From Desulfobacterales bacterium (GTDB lineage: Bacteria > Desulfobacterota > Desulfobacteria > Desulfobacterales > SURF-7), in NCBI GenBank assembly GCA_028277765.1, contig JANQFQ010000062.1, positions 1 to 40,565 of the forward strand: a stretch of 40,565 nt of DNA. The letters are read 5' to 3'. Positions 1 through 8,947 of this stretch are shown here, one piece after another. The notes under the pieces are model-generated. The model was not told the DNA's origin. It did no database searches and saw only the letters and a program-made list of their open reading frames with translations. Positions within the stretch are counted from its first letter, which is position 1, and every line of letters starts with the position of its first letter. A program made the position numbers and the translations under genes.

Positions 1-1604
1 AACCCGCCCGGATGACCCGATGTCTGATGCGCGTGGTAAAGACCGTCAATGGGTGTGCGGTACCGCTCAAGACCTTCACTCGGTCGGTTCCCCCAGAGCT
101 GGTCTTCGCAGTGACGGCTCCCTGCCCAGGTACCGCCGATCAGGCCGGTGTTCCTGAGTTCAACTTCACGGCCGGTTGAATACCAGTGGTGGATGATATT
201 GTTATCATCAAGACCGTCAAATACCTGAGAATAACAGTCTACAGCATACTGCATTAGTTCGTCCCTGTAATGGTCCGGAGCATCTTCACCTTCAATATGA
301 TAATCAGGAGATGTCAGAGCCATTTCAAACGCGGCAACAAGGTGTCCTTTTGGATGATACCCCTGGGGATCAGACGGATCAAAAGCGGTGGAAGGTGTCT
401 GGAACCACATCTTGTCTTTTGGATCGATGGTTGGTTTCTGTTTATGGCCATCAATATCAGCACAGTCAGCAAGGTAGATATCTCTGTGATCGCAGGGATA
501 AATCCCGCCCCATGGATAGTTGTTAGCCCCGACAACCCGTTTTCCTGCACAGTCAACGCCATCAGAAGTTGTTTTGAACTTATCCTTATACGTCAGCGGG
601 TTTTTAACAAAAAACGTGGAAACATATAATGTCTGGTTCTTTAGGCTGATGTCTTTTATATTCTGAATAAAGGCCGGATCAAGGTGCCGTGGACCGACCA
701 TTTTAAGAAATGCCTGGTGAACATCACAGGCTGCGACAACAGCTTTGTTCGCACGGATTGTTTTCCCGCCAGATGCAGCGGTCTCTCTTAACCGGACAGC
801 AACCGCCCGGCCGTCATCAACAATGATTTCATCAACCGGGCAGCTTGTCCGTATCTGGGCGCCATGATTGACAGCACAGCGGTGAATAGCATGAAAATAA
901 CCATGAAGGCCGCCACGAGGGATACTGATTGATCCTGTATTGGTAAGCGTAAGGAGCTGTGTGCAGGCAATAGCAGGAATGGCAACCCCTTCCCAGTGGC
1001 CTGCTGCTCCGGATGCGTAAGACGCATAAGCCATAGCCGTCTTGAACCATTCTGTGTCACAGTATTCATCCATGACATCAAACATAGTCCCTTCCAGAAG
1101 ATCCTGGCTCCACATCTCAGGCGCGTGTTTCTTGTATACTTGCATATAAGGTATATTGTCAGCAGTCACTTCAACTTCAGGCGGATGAGGCGGGCACCAG
1201 AACGTAGCCCTCATCAGCTCCTTTGTAAAAGGCGGTGCGCCAAACATACCGCCCAGTTTGCCCCACCCCTCCATATCTTTGTCCGAATACGAACGCCATC
1301 CATCAGAACACGCCAGCTGAAGGCATTCAGGCAGTGTCGGATCCATGGGATCCCAATTCATACGGAAACCGTATTTCCACAGTTCCAATTGATCAAACCC
1401 GGGTGCAGGTGCCGCGTACATCAGCATGGCATGCGGGTAGATACGGACACCTGGAATAGGTTCCTGGGTTTCACATGCGCCGCCGCATTCCACCCTCTCC
1501 TCTAGCACAACAACACTGAGGCCGCTTTTAGCAAGATAAGCGGCTGTTGTCATCCCGTTGGGACCTCCGCCGATGACGATAACATCAAAACGTTCGTCTT
1601 TCAT
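1..1604 (-). CDS. FAD-dependent oxidoreductase, phytoene-desaturase-like (C-terminus cut by window edge)
   Basis: About 534 codons are read leftward from ATG 1604 without a stop, and the frame runs off the window edge. The start follows a strong ribosome binding site (AGGAGGAAAC). The N-terminus has a Rossmann dinucleotide-binding motif (VIVIGGGPNGM, about residues 8-18) followed by an acidic strand end (VVVLEE), as in FAD enzymes of the CrtI/phytoene desaturase and amine-oxidase-like superfamily. Near the visible end, DGLYHAHQTSGHPGG resembles the C-terminal FAD-contacting segment of that family (GLY...HPGG), so little is probably missing. It should be a soluble flavoenzyme catalysing a dehydrogenation or saturation. 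The substrate cannot be told from sequence, and no carotenoid genes lie in the window. It is a single gene with its own likely promoter. Confidence 0.85.
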   Translation of the reverse strand, partial: MKDERFDVIVIGGGPNGMTTAAYLAKSGLSVVVLEERVECGGACETQEPIPGVRIYPHAMLMYAAPAPGFDQLELWKYGFRMNWDPMDPTLPECLQLACSDGWRSYSDKDMEGWGKLGGMFGAPPFTKELMRATFWCPPHPPEVEVTADNIPYMQVYKKHAPEMWSQDLLEGTMFDVMDEYCDTEWFKTAMAYASYASGAAGHWEGVAIPAIACTQLLTLTNTGSISIPRGGLHGYFHAIHRCAVNHGAQIRTSCPVDEIIVDDGRAVAVRLRETAASGGKTIRANKAVVAACDVHQAFLKMVGPRHLDPAFIQNIKDISLKNQTLYVSTFFVKNPLTYKDKFKTTSDGVDCAGKRVVGANNYPWGGIYPCDHRDIYLADCADIDGHKQKPTIDPKDKMWFQTPSTAFDPSDPQGYHPKGHLVAAFEMALTSPDYHIEGEDAPDHYRDELMQYAVDCYSQVFDGLDDNNIIHHWYSTGREVELRNTGLIGGTWAGSRHCEDQLWGNRPSEGLERYRTPIDGLYHAHQTSGHPGG

Positions 1605-1665
1605 GTTTCCTCCTGAAATACTGATTTTAATATGACACTCATAACATATCCGATTAAAAATTATT

Positions 1666-1694
1666 AAGATATCATAAACCACCCTAACCGTCAA
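1666..1694 (-). promoter_or_regulatory. Probable sigma-70-type promoter of the FAD oxidoreductase
   Basis: Read on the minus strand, TTGACG (1694-1689) is followed after 17 bases by TATCTT (1671-1666), about 60 bases upstream of ATG 1604. The match is by eye. The rest of the 282-base gap up to the next gene is AT-rich and shows nothing else I can name. Confidence 0.4.
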
Positions 1695-1886
1695 TGTATG
1701 GTTATGTTATACCGTTTATTTATGTCTCTAGTTATATTTTCTTTTTTGCAACCAGCATGCCAGAAGCATGATCAAGGATATAATTTAATATAAAATTTTG
1801 ATATTTATAATTAAATAACATTTTGTCTTCCGGAGAAGGCCTTTTCTTTTTGAAAAACACTGCTTCACAATGAAAAGCTATATTTT

Positions 1887-2366
1887 TCATACATAATCCA
1901 AAACAATTTTCTTCAGAATTCCCCGGACATTATATTTTGTTGTTTTTGTATATTCAACATCGAATCTATAGCCTGGCACTTTCAACTCTCCGTTATTGCT
2001 GGTATACAATAGCTCAAACTGGAGTTGATTATTAAAAATGACACCTATGCCGCCAGCCCAGTAAATATCTTCATCAAACGATATGGCTCCACTTGCATCA
2101 TATTTACGATTACTATTAAAAAAATTGTAACCTACATGACAGGTTAAATACGGAGCAACTTCTTCTGAAGTTGAGCGAAGTTTTAAAAGGCCGTAAACAG
2201 GAATAAAATAAAAGTCTTGATCAGTACCATCAATTGAACGCGGTGCTGGAAGCGTTATACCAGCTCCCATTTCAAAACAGCTGATACGTTTGATATATTC
2301 TCCTGAAATGGATATTGATGAGTCCACATCTGAAAAAAGATGAACAAATATTAATTTAATTTTTAA
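1887..2366 (-). pseudogene. 5'-truncated outer-membrane beta-barrel protein (paralog of the 5495-6292 gene)
   Basis: The reading frame is open from a stop at 2366-2364 to the stop at 1887. The first usable start is GTG 2327, giving 146 residues. No signal peptide is present, and none can be gained upstream because the frame closes. The protein aligns by eye with the C-terminal half of the barrel protein at 5495-6292: here FIPVYGLLKLRS, aPYLTCHVGYNFFN and WAGGIGVIFNNQLQFELLYT; there FTPIYALLKLRY, SPYVACEFGFTFFN and YGGGVGVILMKRFQLEAMFT. A barrel protein without a signal peptide cannot reach the outer membrane, so this is most likely a gene remnant. Alternatively, a short leader was lost through a recent frameshift. 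Confidence 0.6.
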
Positions 2367-2686
2367 TATTTACAATCTAAAAAATAATATGATTTCTGTG
2401 ATTTTTCCGTTAAGGTTTTCTTAGACAACATTGACATTTTAAATTTGTCAACTCTCTTTTTTATTAAATGACAATATTTTATTATCTTTCTATTTGCTAT
2501 TGACAAATTGAATTAATACTTGATAGGTTGTTTTATCTTAAAACATGGCATTCTTCAAAGAATGCTTAAAAATTAGTATATTACGGGTCATCTTAGACTC
2601 ATTTTTATATTAAGGTTTCATTAAGCTGGGGGAGCTTATCCTTGATTATACACCTTATAAAACAAACATAAAAAAGGGAAATTGCA
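2367..2686. promoter_or_regulatory. AT-rich gene-free leader with a TTGACA palindrome upstream of the outer-membrane cluster
   Basis: This AT-rich spacer upstream of the porin cluster holds a palindrome at 2431-2451 (TTGACA, nine bases, TGTCAA) and a second TTGACA at 2500-2505. I could not assign a convincing -10 to either. The palindrome could be an operator. Nothing that looks like a gene is present. The ribosome binding site AAGGGA at 2674-2679 sits 8 bases before ATG 2687. Confidence 0.35.
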
Positions 2687-3754
2687 ATGAAATACATTCG
2701 ATCAAAAGTATGCGGCAATGGTTACATGACAAAATGGTTTTTATTGATTGTTGCGGCCGGGCTTATTTTCAGCACAAGTACCGCACTAGCTACTGATGAC
2801 GCTGTTGTAGAGAGTCTTCCCTTCGGCAAACAATGGGTAATTGATCAGGGTTTTGGAGAACACCTACCTCTACCCATGGGTGTCGCATGGAACTTCGCCT
2901 GGATAAAACAGGACCTTGATCTCGTCGATATCAGCCTCACGTCCTCCCCTGAAGATCCACTTCACGATACTATCGAGATGATGCTGCCAATAATCGATGT
3001 GGTACCAGACGTGGTATGGGCTGAAAACTACGCTTCAAATTTCAAATTCGACGTCTGGCTTACACCCATGCTGAATTTGTACGCCATGGTAGGCTATATT
3101 GAAGGAGAATCAGCGATTGAAGGTTCTACTGTTATTCCCACCTCCGGACTTGATGAGTTGAGCGCAGAGCAGCAGGCAGATATGCTGCTTCTGGAGTTTA
3201 TGCTTAACGCGACAGCTACAGGGGCGATGCCCGGAGATCCGGATTATGTAACATTCGATGACCCAGGATTTCTGCCCCTGGTAACAAAAGTCCTGGGTGT
3301 ATCTTTTGATACCCTGATGTTCGGCATAGACATTACCGGATATTCTTATGGAGTCGGCTTAACCTTTGCAGGCGGCTATCCTGTTAACTACGGCGCTATT
3401 GACTCTGTTTTTTTTGCTTTTGATACAAACTATACAAAAGCGGAACTGGATGTTGCTGATTCAGAGATTAAGTCATTAACTTTCGCGCCCAGGCTCGGTA
3501 TTGTAACGTCCGCTTTAGGCCTCCCCTTAAGTGTGTATGTAGGTGCCATGAAAATGGATATGACACAATCCATGTCAGGCTGGGTCAACTACAGCGGAGT
3601 GGAAGTTTTTTATGAGACTGTTCAGGAATCAATCGATCCATGGAACTACCTGTTTGGTGTCAGGTTAGATTTGACACGGCACTTTAAATTCACCCTTGAA
3701 GGAGGTTTTGGAAAAAGAGAGCATATCATCGGGTCTGCCGAATACCGCTTCTAA
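2687..3754 (+). CDS. Predicted outer-membrane beta-barrel protein, unknown family
   Basis: 355 residues. ATG 2687 follows AAGGGA at good spacing. A second in-frame Met at residue 14 would give a more ordinary signal peptide (MTKWFLLIVAAGLIF...TALA, cleavage near residue 36). The mature part has alternating polar/hydrophobic strands rich in Gly and aromatics (NLYAMVGYIEG, YGVGLTFAGGYP, PLSVYVGAMKMDM, YLFGVRLDLTRHFKFTLEGGFG) and ends in a terminal Phe (AEYRF), the usual recognition signal for barrel insertion by BAM. It is first of three exported barrel genes in the same direction. I recognise no specific substrate family; it may be a channel or a structural outer-membrane protein. Confidence 0.7.
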   Translation: MKYIRSKVCGNGYMTKWFLLIVAAGLIFSTSTALATDDAVVESLPFGKQWVIDQGFGEHLPLPMGVAWNFAWIKQDLDLVDISLTSSPEDPLHDTIEMMLPIIDVVPDVVWAENYASNFKFDVWLTPMLNLYAMVGYIEGESAIEGSTVIPTSGLDELSAEQQADMLLLEFMLNATATGAMPGDPDYVTFDDPGFLPLVTKVLGVSFDTLMFGIDITGYSYGVGLTFAGGYPVNYGAIDSVFFAFDTNYTKAELDVADSEIKSLTFAPRLGIVTSALGLPLSVYVGAMKMDMTQSMSGWVNYSGVEVFYETVQESIDPWNYLFGVRLDLTRHFKFTLEGGFGKREHIIGSAEYRF

Positions 3755-3834
3755 CATAGATGTAGGGCTGATGTTTTCAGGATGCCTAATATAGATCTGT
3801 TTTATCGAACATATAATTGAGGAGGATAAAAATA

Positions 3835-5424
3835 ATGAAAAAATCGATTTTGATACTTACAGCAATAGTAATGGCTGTTGTATTCTCGGATCCGGCCAAG
3901 GCTGCCAGGGAACTGGAAATTTACGGTAGTGTTCACATGGGCACATGGAAGGTTGAACATCTTATAAGGCATAATGAACGCAAAACCGATTCAGACCAGG
4001 ATATTGAATTTGACCTTGCGCAAAACACCTGTCTTGGATTTAAAATAAAAGCAGGCAGCGTATCAGGCCATGTGGAAATCAGCCCTTTTGACCGTGAAGA
4101 TGAAACATTGATCTTCCAGGGAGCTAATAACCACTGGATGACTCAGGATCAACTCATAGAGATTCTTCCAGCTTCTGAAAGCGGAAATGATGAACCAATT
4201 ATAGCTACCGGATCGTCCAACCATTACGCTATTGCAGAAGGTGAATCAAATTTCAGACTATGGTATGCCACCTGGGATTTCGGTGTAGGAGAAGTCCTGA
4301 TCGGCCAGGCATACACACCAATGAATTTGGACTATTCCAATGCCACATATCTTGGGGGCGAAGGGAACTGGGGTTATGGTCTTATTATGGAAGGCCGGGA
4401 GCCGATGATCCAGTTCAAGTTCGACAATTTTCTAAAAAGCGGCGGTACATTTAAACTGGCAGTTGTTAAACATGATGAATTCGTCCTGAGAAATTCAAAT
4501 TTAAAGGAAGTAGGCGTGCCATACACAAATGCAGAGATAACTTATTATGAAGCCTGGGCTTCTGTGTATTACGATGTCGCCCCCAGAACTTATTCAGACA
4601 ATATTGATTACGATGTTGACATACCAAAAATTGAGCTCAGCTATAACTATGATATCGGACCATTTTCTCTTGATGTTGTGGGTGCCTATTTTAAATTTGA
4701 GATGGTAGAAACTGAACTGTATACTAACGCATTAGGACTTGTCCCTTCTTTTAATGCAATGGATATCGAAGTCGAAAAAGAACATGATATTACGTGTTAT
4801 CATGTCGGTGTTGGGGCTAGAACAGACCTTGGGCCTGCTTATATTAATTTCTCATATTCCATGGGACAGAATCCAGCAAGTATGGGGACTTATTTTGGTC
4901 CGGCTATAGCAAGCGCTGTCCTGGATGATGCCAGCGTTATTCAGCCTGATAACACCAACAACCTGGTAAGAGACGTGGACTTTCAGTCCGGATTTGTCGC
5001 GATCGGCGGAAAGGTAAACGATATGCTCGAACTTGAAACCGGATTTGGATTTACAAAAAGCGATTACGATGCATTTACGAAATATTTTGATGATACCGGT
5101 TTTGTTGTAGGTATCCATAGAGAAGATAGAGGAAATGACAACGAATACAGGAGCTTTCATAAAGATGTGAATTATCACTGGTATGTTCTGGGCAAGATAA
5201 CCCTTGCGGACGGTGTCTATTTTATCCCTGAATTCGGACAGTATAAAAAGGATTATGAAGTAACATCTGAAGATTATAAAATCTCCGTTTATGATCCGAT
5301 TGATACCTTAACAGAAGGTTTCCCTGTATACCATGATAGATTCCCGGCAGGCGGAGAGCATATATCTTACTTTGAAGATGATACAATAAATTATGTTGGT
5401 GCGAACATGCAGATAGACTTTTAA
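3835..5424 (+). CDS. Predicted large outer-membrane porin-like protein
   Basis: 529 residues. I chose ATG 3835 because GAGGAGG (3819-3825) lies 9 bases before it; an earlier in-frame start overlaps that ribosome binding site. The signal peptide MKKSILILTAIVMAVVFS...AKA is probably cleaved after residue 23. The mature protein begins ELEIYGSVHMGTWK, a typical first porin strand. It continues with many amphipathic strands and long acidic loops, and ends VGANMQIDF with a terminal Phe. Size and layout fit a 16-18-strand general or substrate-specific porin; the permeant is unknown. It lies 80 bases after the preceding barrel gene and 70 before the next, so probably in one transcription unit. Confidence 0.72.
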   Translation: MKKSILILTAIVMAVVFSDPAKAARELEIYGSVHMGTWKVEHLIRHNERKTDSDQDIEFDLAQNTCLGFKIKAGSVSGHVEISPFDREDETLIFQGANNHWMTQDQLIEILPASESGNDEPIIATGSSNHYAIAEGESNFRLWYATWDFGVGEVLIGQAYTPMNLDYSNATYLGGEGNWGYGLIMEGREPMIQFKFDNFLKSGGTFKLAVVKHDEFVLRNSNLKEVGVPYTNAEITYYEAWASVYYDVAPRTYSDNIDYDVDIPKIELSYNYDIGPFSLDVVGAYFKFEMVETELYTNALGLVPSFNAMDIEVEKEHDITCYHVGVGARTDLGPAYINFSYSMGQNPASMGTYFGPAIASAVLDDASVIQPDNTNNLVRDVDFQSGFVAIGGKVNDMLELETGFGFTKSDYDAFTKYFDDTGFVVGIHREDRGNDNEYRSFHKDVNYHWYVLGKITLADGVYFIPEFGQYKKDYEVTSEDYKISVYDPIDTLTEGFPVYHDRFPAGGEHISYFEDDTINYVGANMQIDF

Positions 5425-5494
5425 TAATCAAACAAGGATTGATGGCATCCCTCTGGGATAACGCCATAAATTAAAAACTTTGGGAGGTTTCATT

Positions 5495-6292
5495 ATGAAA
5501 AAACAAGGCGTTATTTTACTTATCGCTCTTCTGGCCGTTTTTGGAACCGCGAACTGCGCTTTTGCCGAGGCGGACGCCGTGGATTTTATTATCAAAGTTG
5601 GATTTGACGGTTCTGACGACCTTGATTTAACTGGAAACGGAACAAAATATAGTGATGATGACATTCATGGAGGTTCATTGTCTATAGAGACAACCTTTGC
5701 AGCTGACAGAAGAGGTATTTTTTCAGCAGGGCTTGGAATAACGTTTATGTCACCCCGCTCTCTTAAAGGAACAAGGGAACATAAAGAGATCGTGGCTGGA
5801 ATATTTAAAGCTCATAAAGGTTTGTTTAAAGATGTTAAAAATAACCACTACCCTAACTGGAATACAGATAAAATAACCAACTGGCTTATTGAGGGAGCTG
5901 AAAACCCTGGAGACGCTAATGACATTTTCCAAAATAATTACGAAGATGGTAATTCCATTTTTATCAGGGACAATGAAGCCAATTTTTCCTTTACACCGAT
6001 ATATGCCCTGCTCAAGCTCCGTTATCCCCATGAGGTGTTCTCACCATACGTTGCATGCGAATTCGGTTTTACATTTTTTAACCATGAGGGGAGGATGTTT
6101 GACACAACCGGCCTTCATTATGGCGGCGGGGTCGGTGTAATTCTGATGAAACGCTTCCAGCTTGAAGCCATGTTCACTCATGATCAAACAAGGAACGACT
6201 GGGGCTTATTCGGAATGATAGACGGCGATGGTATTTTGGAACATTTGACAAAGTATGAAAAAGTTACCTTTTCTGTGGGGTATATTTTCTAA
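5495..6292 (+). CDS. Predicted outer-membrane beta-barrel protein
   Basis: 265 residues. ATG 5495 follows GGGAGG (5482-5487). The signal peptide MKKQGVILLIALLAVFGTANCAFA is probably cleaved after residue 24. The C-terminal half has hairpin strands (FTPIYALLKLRY, YVACEFGFTFFN, HYGGGVGVILMKRFQLEAMF) and ends FSVGYIF with a terminal aromatic. It resembles small 8-strand barrels of the OmpA/OmpW type, with an inserted region of about 60 residues (roughly residues 95-160). A truncated paralog lies at 1887-2366. It is last in the three-gene barrel cluster and is followed by an intrinsic terminator. Function is unknown. Confidence 0.7.
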   Translation: MKKQGVILLIALLAVFGTANCAFAEADAVDFIIKVGFDGSDDLDLTGNGTKYSDDDIHGGSLSIETTFAADRRGIFSAGLGITFMSPRSLKGTREHKEIVAGIFKAHKGLFKDVKNNHYPNWNTDKITNWLIEGAENPGDANDIFQNNYEDGNSIFIRDNEANFSFTPIYALLKLRYPHEVFSPYVACEFGFTFFNHEGRMFDTTGLHYGGGVGVILMKRFQLEAMFTHDQTRNDWGLFGMIDGDGILEHLTKYEKVTFSVGYIF

Positions 6293-6335
6293 ACTTTTTT
6301 TAAACGGATAATAATTTTTATAAAGAATGTTTTTT

Positions 6336-6369
6336 AAGGCAGGGGCAAAAAAAGTCCCTGCCTTTTTTT
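6336..6369 (+). terminator. Intrinsic terminator of the barrel-protein cluster
   Basis: AAGGCAGGG (6336-6344) pairs with CCCTGCCTT (6356-6364) as a perfect 9-bp stem, extendable by a G-T pair, with an A-rich loop. A run of T follows (6363-6369). It lies 43 bases after the last barrel gene. Confidence 0.85.
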
Positions 6370-6379
6370 ATCTGTATTG

Positions 6380-6418
6380 ACCAGTACTTGATCTTACAGA
6401 CAGTGTAAGATCTTATCG
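6380..6418. repeat. Copy A of a dispersed repeat beginning CCAGTACTTGAT, with internal hairpin
   Basis: The block starting ACCAGTACTTGATCTTACAG recurs with few differences at 9439-9478 and, inverted, at 9495-9536. Inside this copy GATCTTACA (6390-6398) and TGTAAGATC (6404-6412) form a perfect 9-bp stem with a 5-base loop. No coding capacity. Confidence 0.65.
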
Positions 6419-6517
6419 GGTGTTATTTTTTTCCACAATTTTAAATCCGAACATCGAAACCAACCCGATCATAAGATTTGGCGAAACAAATTCAAATCTA
6501 GACTGTTACAAGTTAAT

Positions 6518-8290
6518 TTACAAGGTCTCCGGCGTTAATTCATATGCGATGAACATGCTTTTAGACTTTGAAAAAAAACCCTTCTCTTTTTTTATAACAA
6601 CAGCCGTTATCAACTCATCTTTACCATCCCTGTCAAAATCACCCACTGCATAGTCAATGGCCTGTCCTGAAAACTTTCTGGTTTTCCATTTAACCACAAA
6701 ATCTGTCCGGTCCCACATAAGCGCTTCAATCTGAAATCCTGTGAAGTTGCGAAAATTCTCCCTCATGCTTCTGGTGAGTTCGTAATTCTTCACAGCAATT
6801 AAATCATTCCCGCCGTCTCCATCAATATCCCGCATGTATAATCGTGTAGGAAAGAAACAGCGACTGTCTGGGCTGTTCCCAATACTAGGCACTGAAACAT
6901 AAAGTGTGCTCCCCCCATAGGTCTCAGATCCTTCCCATTGTATTTCACCTGAGCTATCAGATATCCGTATACGATTCCTGTTGTCAAAAGCCACTGCCGC
7001 ATTTCCATCCCCTGCGATATCTCCAAAGGTAAAACCAGCCAGGCTCCCAAACCCTGCAGGAAGAATCGTCTTTAACGGCTGGTAAGCTGAATCCAGCCAT
7101 TCCAATTCAACAATATCTTCCCCAGACAGATCGACACAATTTTTCTTCAACTTTTGTCCAAACAGAACCATGCCGCGTCCCGGGACATTAACTGTCCTGT
7201 AAAACCAGGGAGTATTTTCACCAATTCTTTTGTATGTCTCCCCATTCCATTCAAGCACAAAAGAATTCATACCTCTCCTCCTAATATCCAGGCCAGACAC
7301 AAATATCTCGTGATATCCATTGCCGTTAATATCTGCGATATCAACGCCTATATAATATTTATACTTGTCCCCAGTAATCTTTTGAGCTTTTGAAAATCGG
7401 TTTTCATCATACCTGAACAACTTAAGCTCATGGTCTTCTATTACCGCAATTTCCACGGTCCCGTCTCCATCTACGTCACCTATCGCCATACCATTGATAC
7501 TCGTCTTCAATATCTTGCTTTTCCAAAGTATACCGTAACGCTCCTGCTGTTCCAGCACTGGAATAAAAGCAGGCCCCGGGCCTGGAGACACCATACCCTC
7601 TTCTTTAGAATATTTTCCAGGAACAGCTACAGACCGCTCCTTTTTGTCCTTAACAGGAGCGGCTGCTTCAGGAACTGGTACTGGAACAGCCGTCTTTCCT
7701 GCTGAAACAGCCGGTTCTGTTTTAGCAGGAATATCCGGTTTATCATCTATTACACTATCCTGATCCGGTTTTCCCCCTGAAAGATCCTCCAGGTGCTTCG
7801 GCATGACAGGGACTGCTTTAATAGCTCCATCAACAAAAAGGTTTATGCTTGGGAGAACTTCATCCAATCCTTGTGCTTGGGCATAATGTGAAAAAGCCGG
7901 CCTGGCACCAGACACATCAACCATTTTAGCGTTTATGCTCACACTGTTTCCCAGCACGGTCAGACTGCCGAATATAATATGGTCTGCATTTAGCCTGTCA
8001 CCTATCTTTCTGGCTTTTTTTTCATCTAGACCGCCGGAACCAGGTTTGAACTTCCGGTTTATCTCTTCCCTGCTGATCACCTCAATATTCTCTGTACCGG
8101 AAAACCGATACATGATCATATCGTTGATACCTTCCTGAAGAAACGACATCTCTTTTTCAGAATGAACTGAAAAAGGTATTATTGCAATTTTAACAGGTTC
8201 CGCCATAACCGTACCACACGCAAATGCCGTTAAAACGAATAAAAACAACCCTTTTAATACTTCCTTTTTGTTTTCAACCAAGTTTATCAT
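6518..8290 (-). CDS. Exported protein with TolB/FlgO-like N-terminal domain and FG-GAP/VCBS-type repeats
   Basis: 590 residues. ATG 8290 follows AAGGAAG. The signal peptide (about residues 10-31, GLFLFVLTAFACGTVMA) is followed by a domain like FlgO/TolB-N proteins: IAIIPF (about 35-40), a region typical of 'F..gl.d.l...L', then ADHIIFGSLTVLGNSVSINAK. A Pro/Ala/Val-rich linker (about residues 165-235) leads to a beta-propeller-like part. That part has at least five calcium-binding-type D-x-D-x-D-G-like repeats: IGDVDGDGTVEIAV, IADINGNGYHEIFV, FGDIAGDGNAAVAF, MRDIDGDGGNDLIA and VGDFDRDGKDELIT. It is probably periplasmic or outer-membrane associated; the partner is unknown. It is convergent with the barrel genes. 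It has no cysteine lipobox, so it is probably not a lipoprotein. Confidence 0.75.
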   Translation of the reverse strand: MINLVENKKEVLKGLFLFVLTAFACGTVMAEPVKIAIIPFSVHSEKEMSFLQEGINDMIMYRFSGTENIEVISREEINRKFKPGSGGLDEKKARKIGDRLNADHIIFGSLTVLGNSVSINAKMVDVSGARPAFSHYAQAQGLDEVLPSINLFVDGAIKAVPVMPKHLEDLSGGKPDQDSVIDDKPDIPAKTEPAVSAGKTAVPVPVPEAAAPVKDKKERSVAVPGKYSKEEGMVSPGPGPAFIPVLEQQERYGILWKSKILKTSINGMAIGDVDGDGTVEIAVIEDHELKLFRYDENRFSKAQKITGDKYKYYIGVDIADINGNGYHEIFVSGLDIRRRGMNSFVLEWNGETYKRIGENTPWFYRTVNVPGRGMVLFGQKLKKNCVDLSGEDIVELEWLDSAYQPLKTILPAGFGSLAGFTFGDIAGDGNAAVAFDNRNRIRISDSSGEIQWEGSETYGGSTLYVSVPSIGNSPDSRCFFPTRLYMRDIDGDGGNDLIAVKNYELTRSMRENFRNFTGFQIEALMWDRTDFVVKWKTRKFSGQAIDYAVGDFDRDGKDELITAVVIKKEKGFFSKSKSMFIAYELTPETL

Positions 8291-8475
8291 CCATATCTTC
8301 CTTTTTGAGTATAATGTTTAAAACAAGCTTTGTTAACCTTATGATACCGTCAATTAGCACTCAATAATCTTTCAAGCAAGCAAATATTCACAACAGCTTA
8401 ATGGTTTTGCTTTGCCTTGACACATCGACAGGTATAAGATATTTCTTTTTACACTTATTGAAAGGAGACAAACAA

Positions 8476-8940
8476 ATGCACAGAAAAATTCCAAAAACTT
8501 TTTTGCTCCTGTTGTTCTTATTAATTATAGCCCTGCTTTCAGGGTGTGCCAGCGTCAAGACAAAATCGGTCGGCAATAAAAAATTTGCGCCACGTGATGA
8601 TTTTCATCCCATCCATTTTTATTGCATGAAGCCTCCAAGACAGGTAGAATATGATTCCTATGAAAAAATAAAAAGCATCTTCGGCCCCCTGTATCAAAAA
8701 AGGAACAACATTCCTGAACACATAACGATCGCCCGTATTGAAATCAAAGGGACACCAGCATGGACATGGCAGCATCTGTTTGATAAGGGGATTAAGCAGG
8801 CCCGCAAACTTGGGGGAGACGCGATCATCATAACCCGTTACGATTATTTTTATACTTCTGAAACTGAAAGCGCCAATAGTGCCCCTTACGGCAGGAGATT
8901 CTTAGCACTTGTCATCAGATACACAGAAAGCGGAAGATAA
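8476..8940 (+). CDS. Small predicted lipoprotein
   Basis: 154 residues from ATG 8476, with AAAGGAG at 8461-8467. The N-terminus MHRKIPKTFLLLLFLLIIALLSGC has a lipobox (LSGC, Cys24), so the mature protein is probably a lipid-anchored periplasmic protein of about 130 residues. A central segment (HITIARIEIKGTPAWTWQHLFDKGIKQARKLGGDAIII) has the look of the small domain in lipoproteins that follow 'a..lGAdaIi' patterns, but I cannot name the family. mobB begins 7 bases after its stop, so the two are probably co-transcribed; a functional link is not evident. Confidence 0.7.
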   Translation: MHRKIPKTFLLLLFLLIIALLSGCASVKTKSVGNKKFAPRDDFHPIHFYCMKPPRQVEYDSYEKIKSIFGPLYQKRNNIPEHITIARIEIKGTPAWTWQHLFDKGIKQARKLGGDAIIITRYDYFYTSETESANSAPYGRRFLALVIRYTESGR

Positions 8941-8947
8941 ATTCCAT

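Noticed and set aside
2327..2366. Extension of the truncated barrel gene to gain a signal peptide
   Set aside because: The frame meets a stop at 2364-2366 after 12 codons with no signal-like segment.
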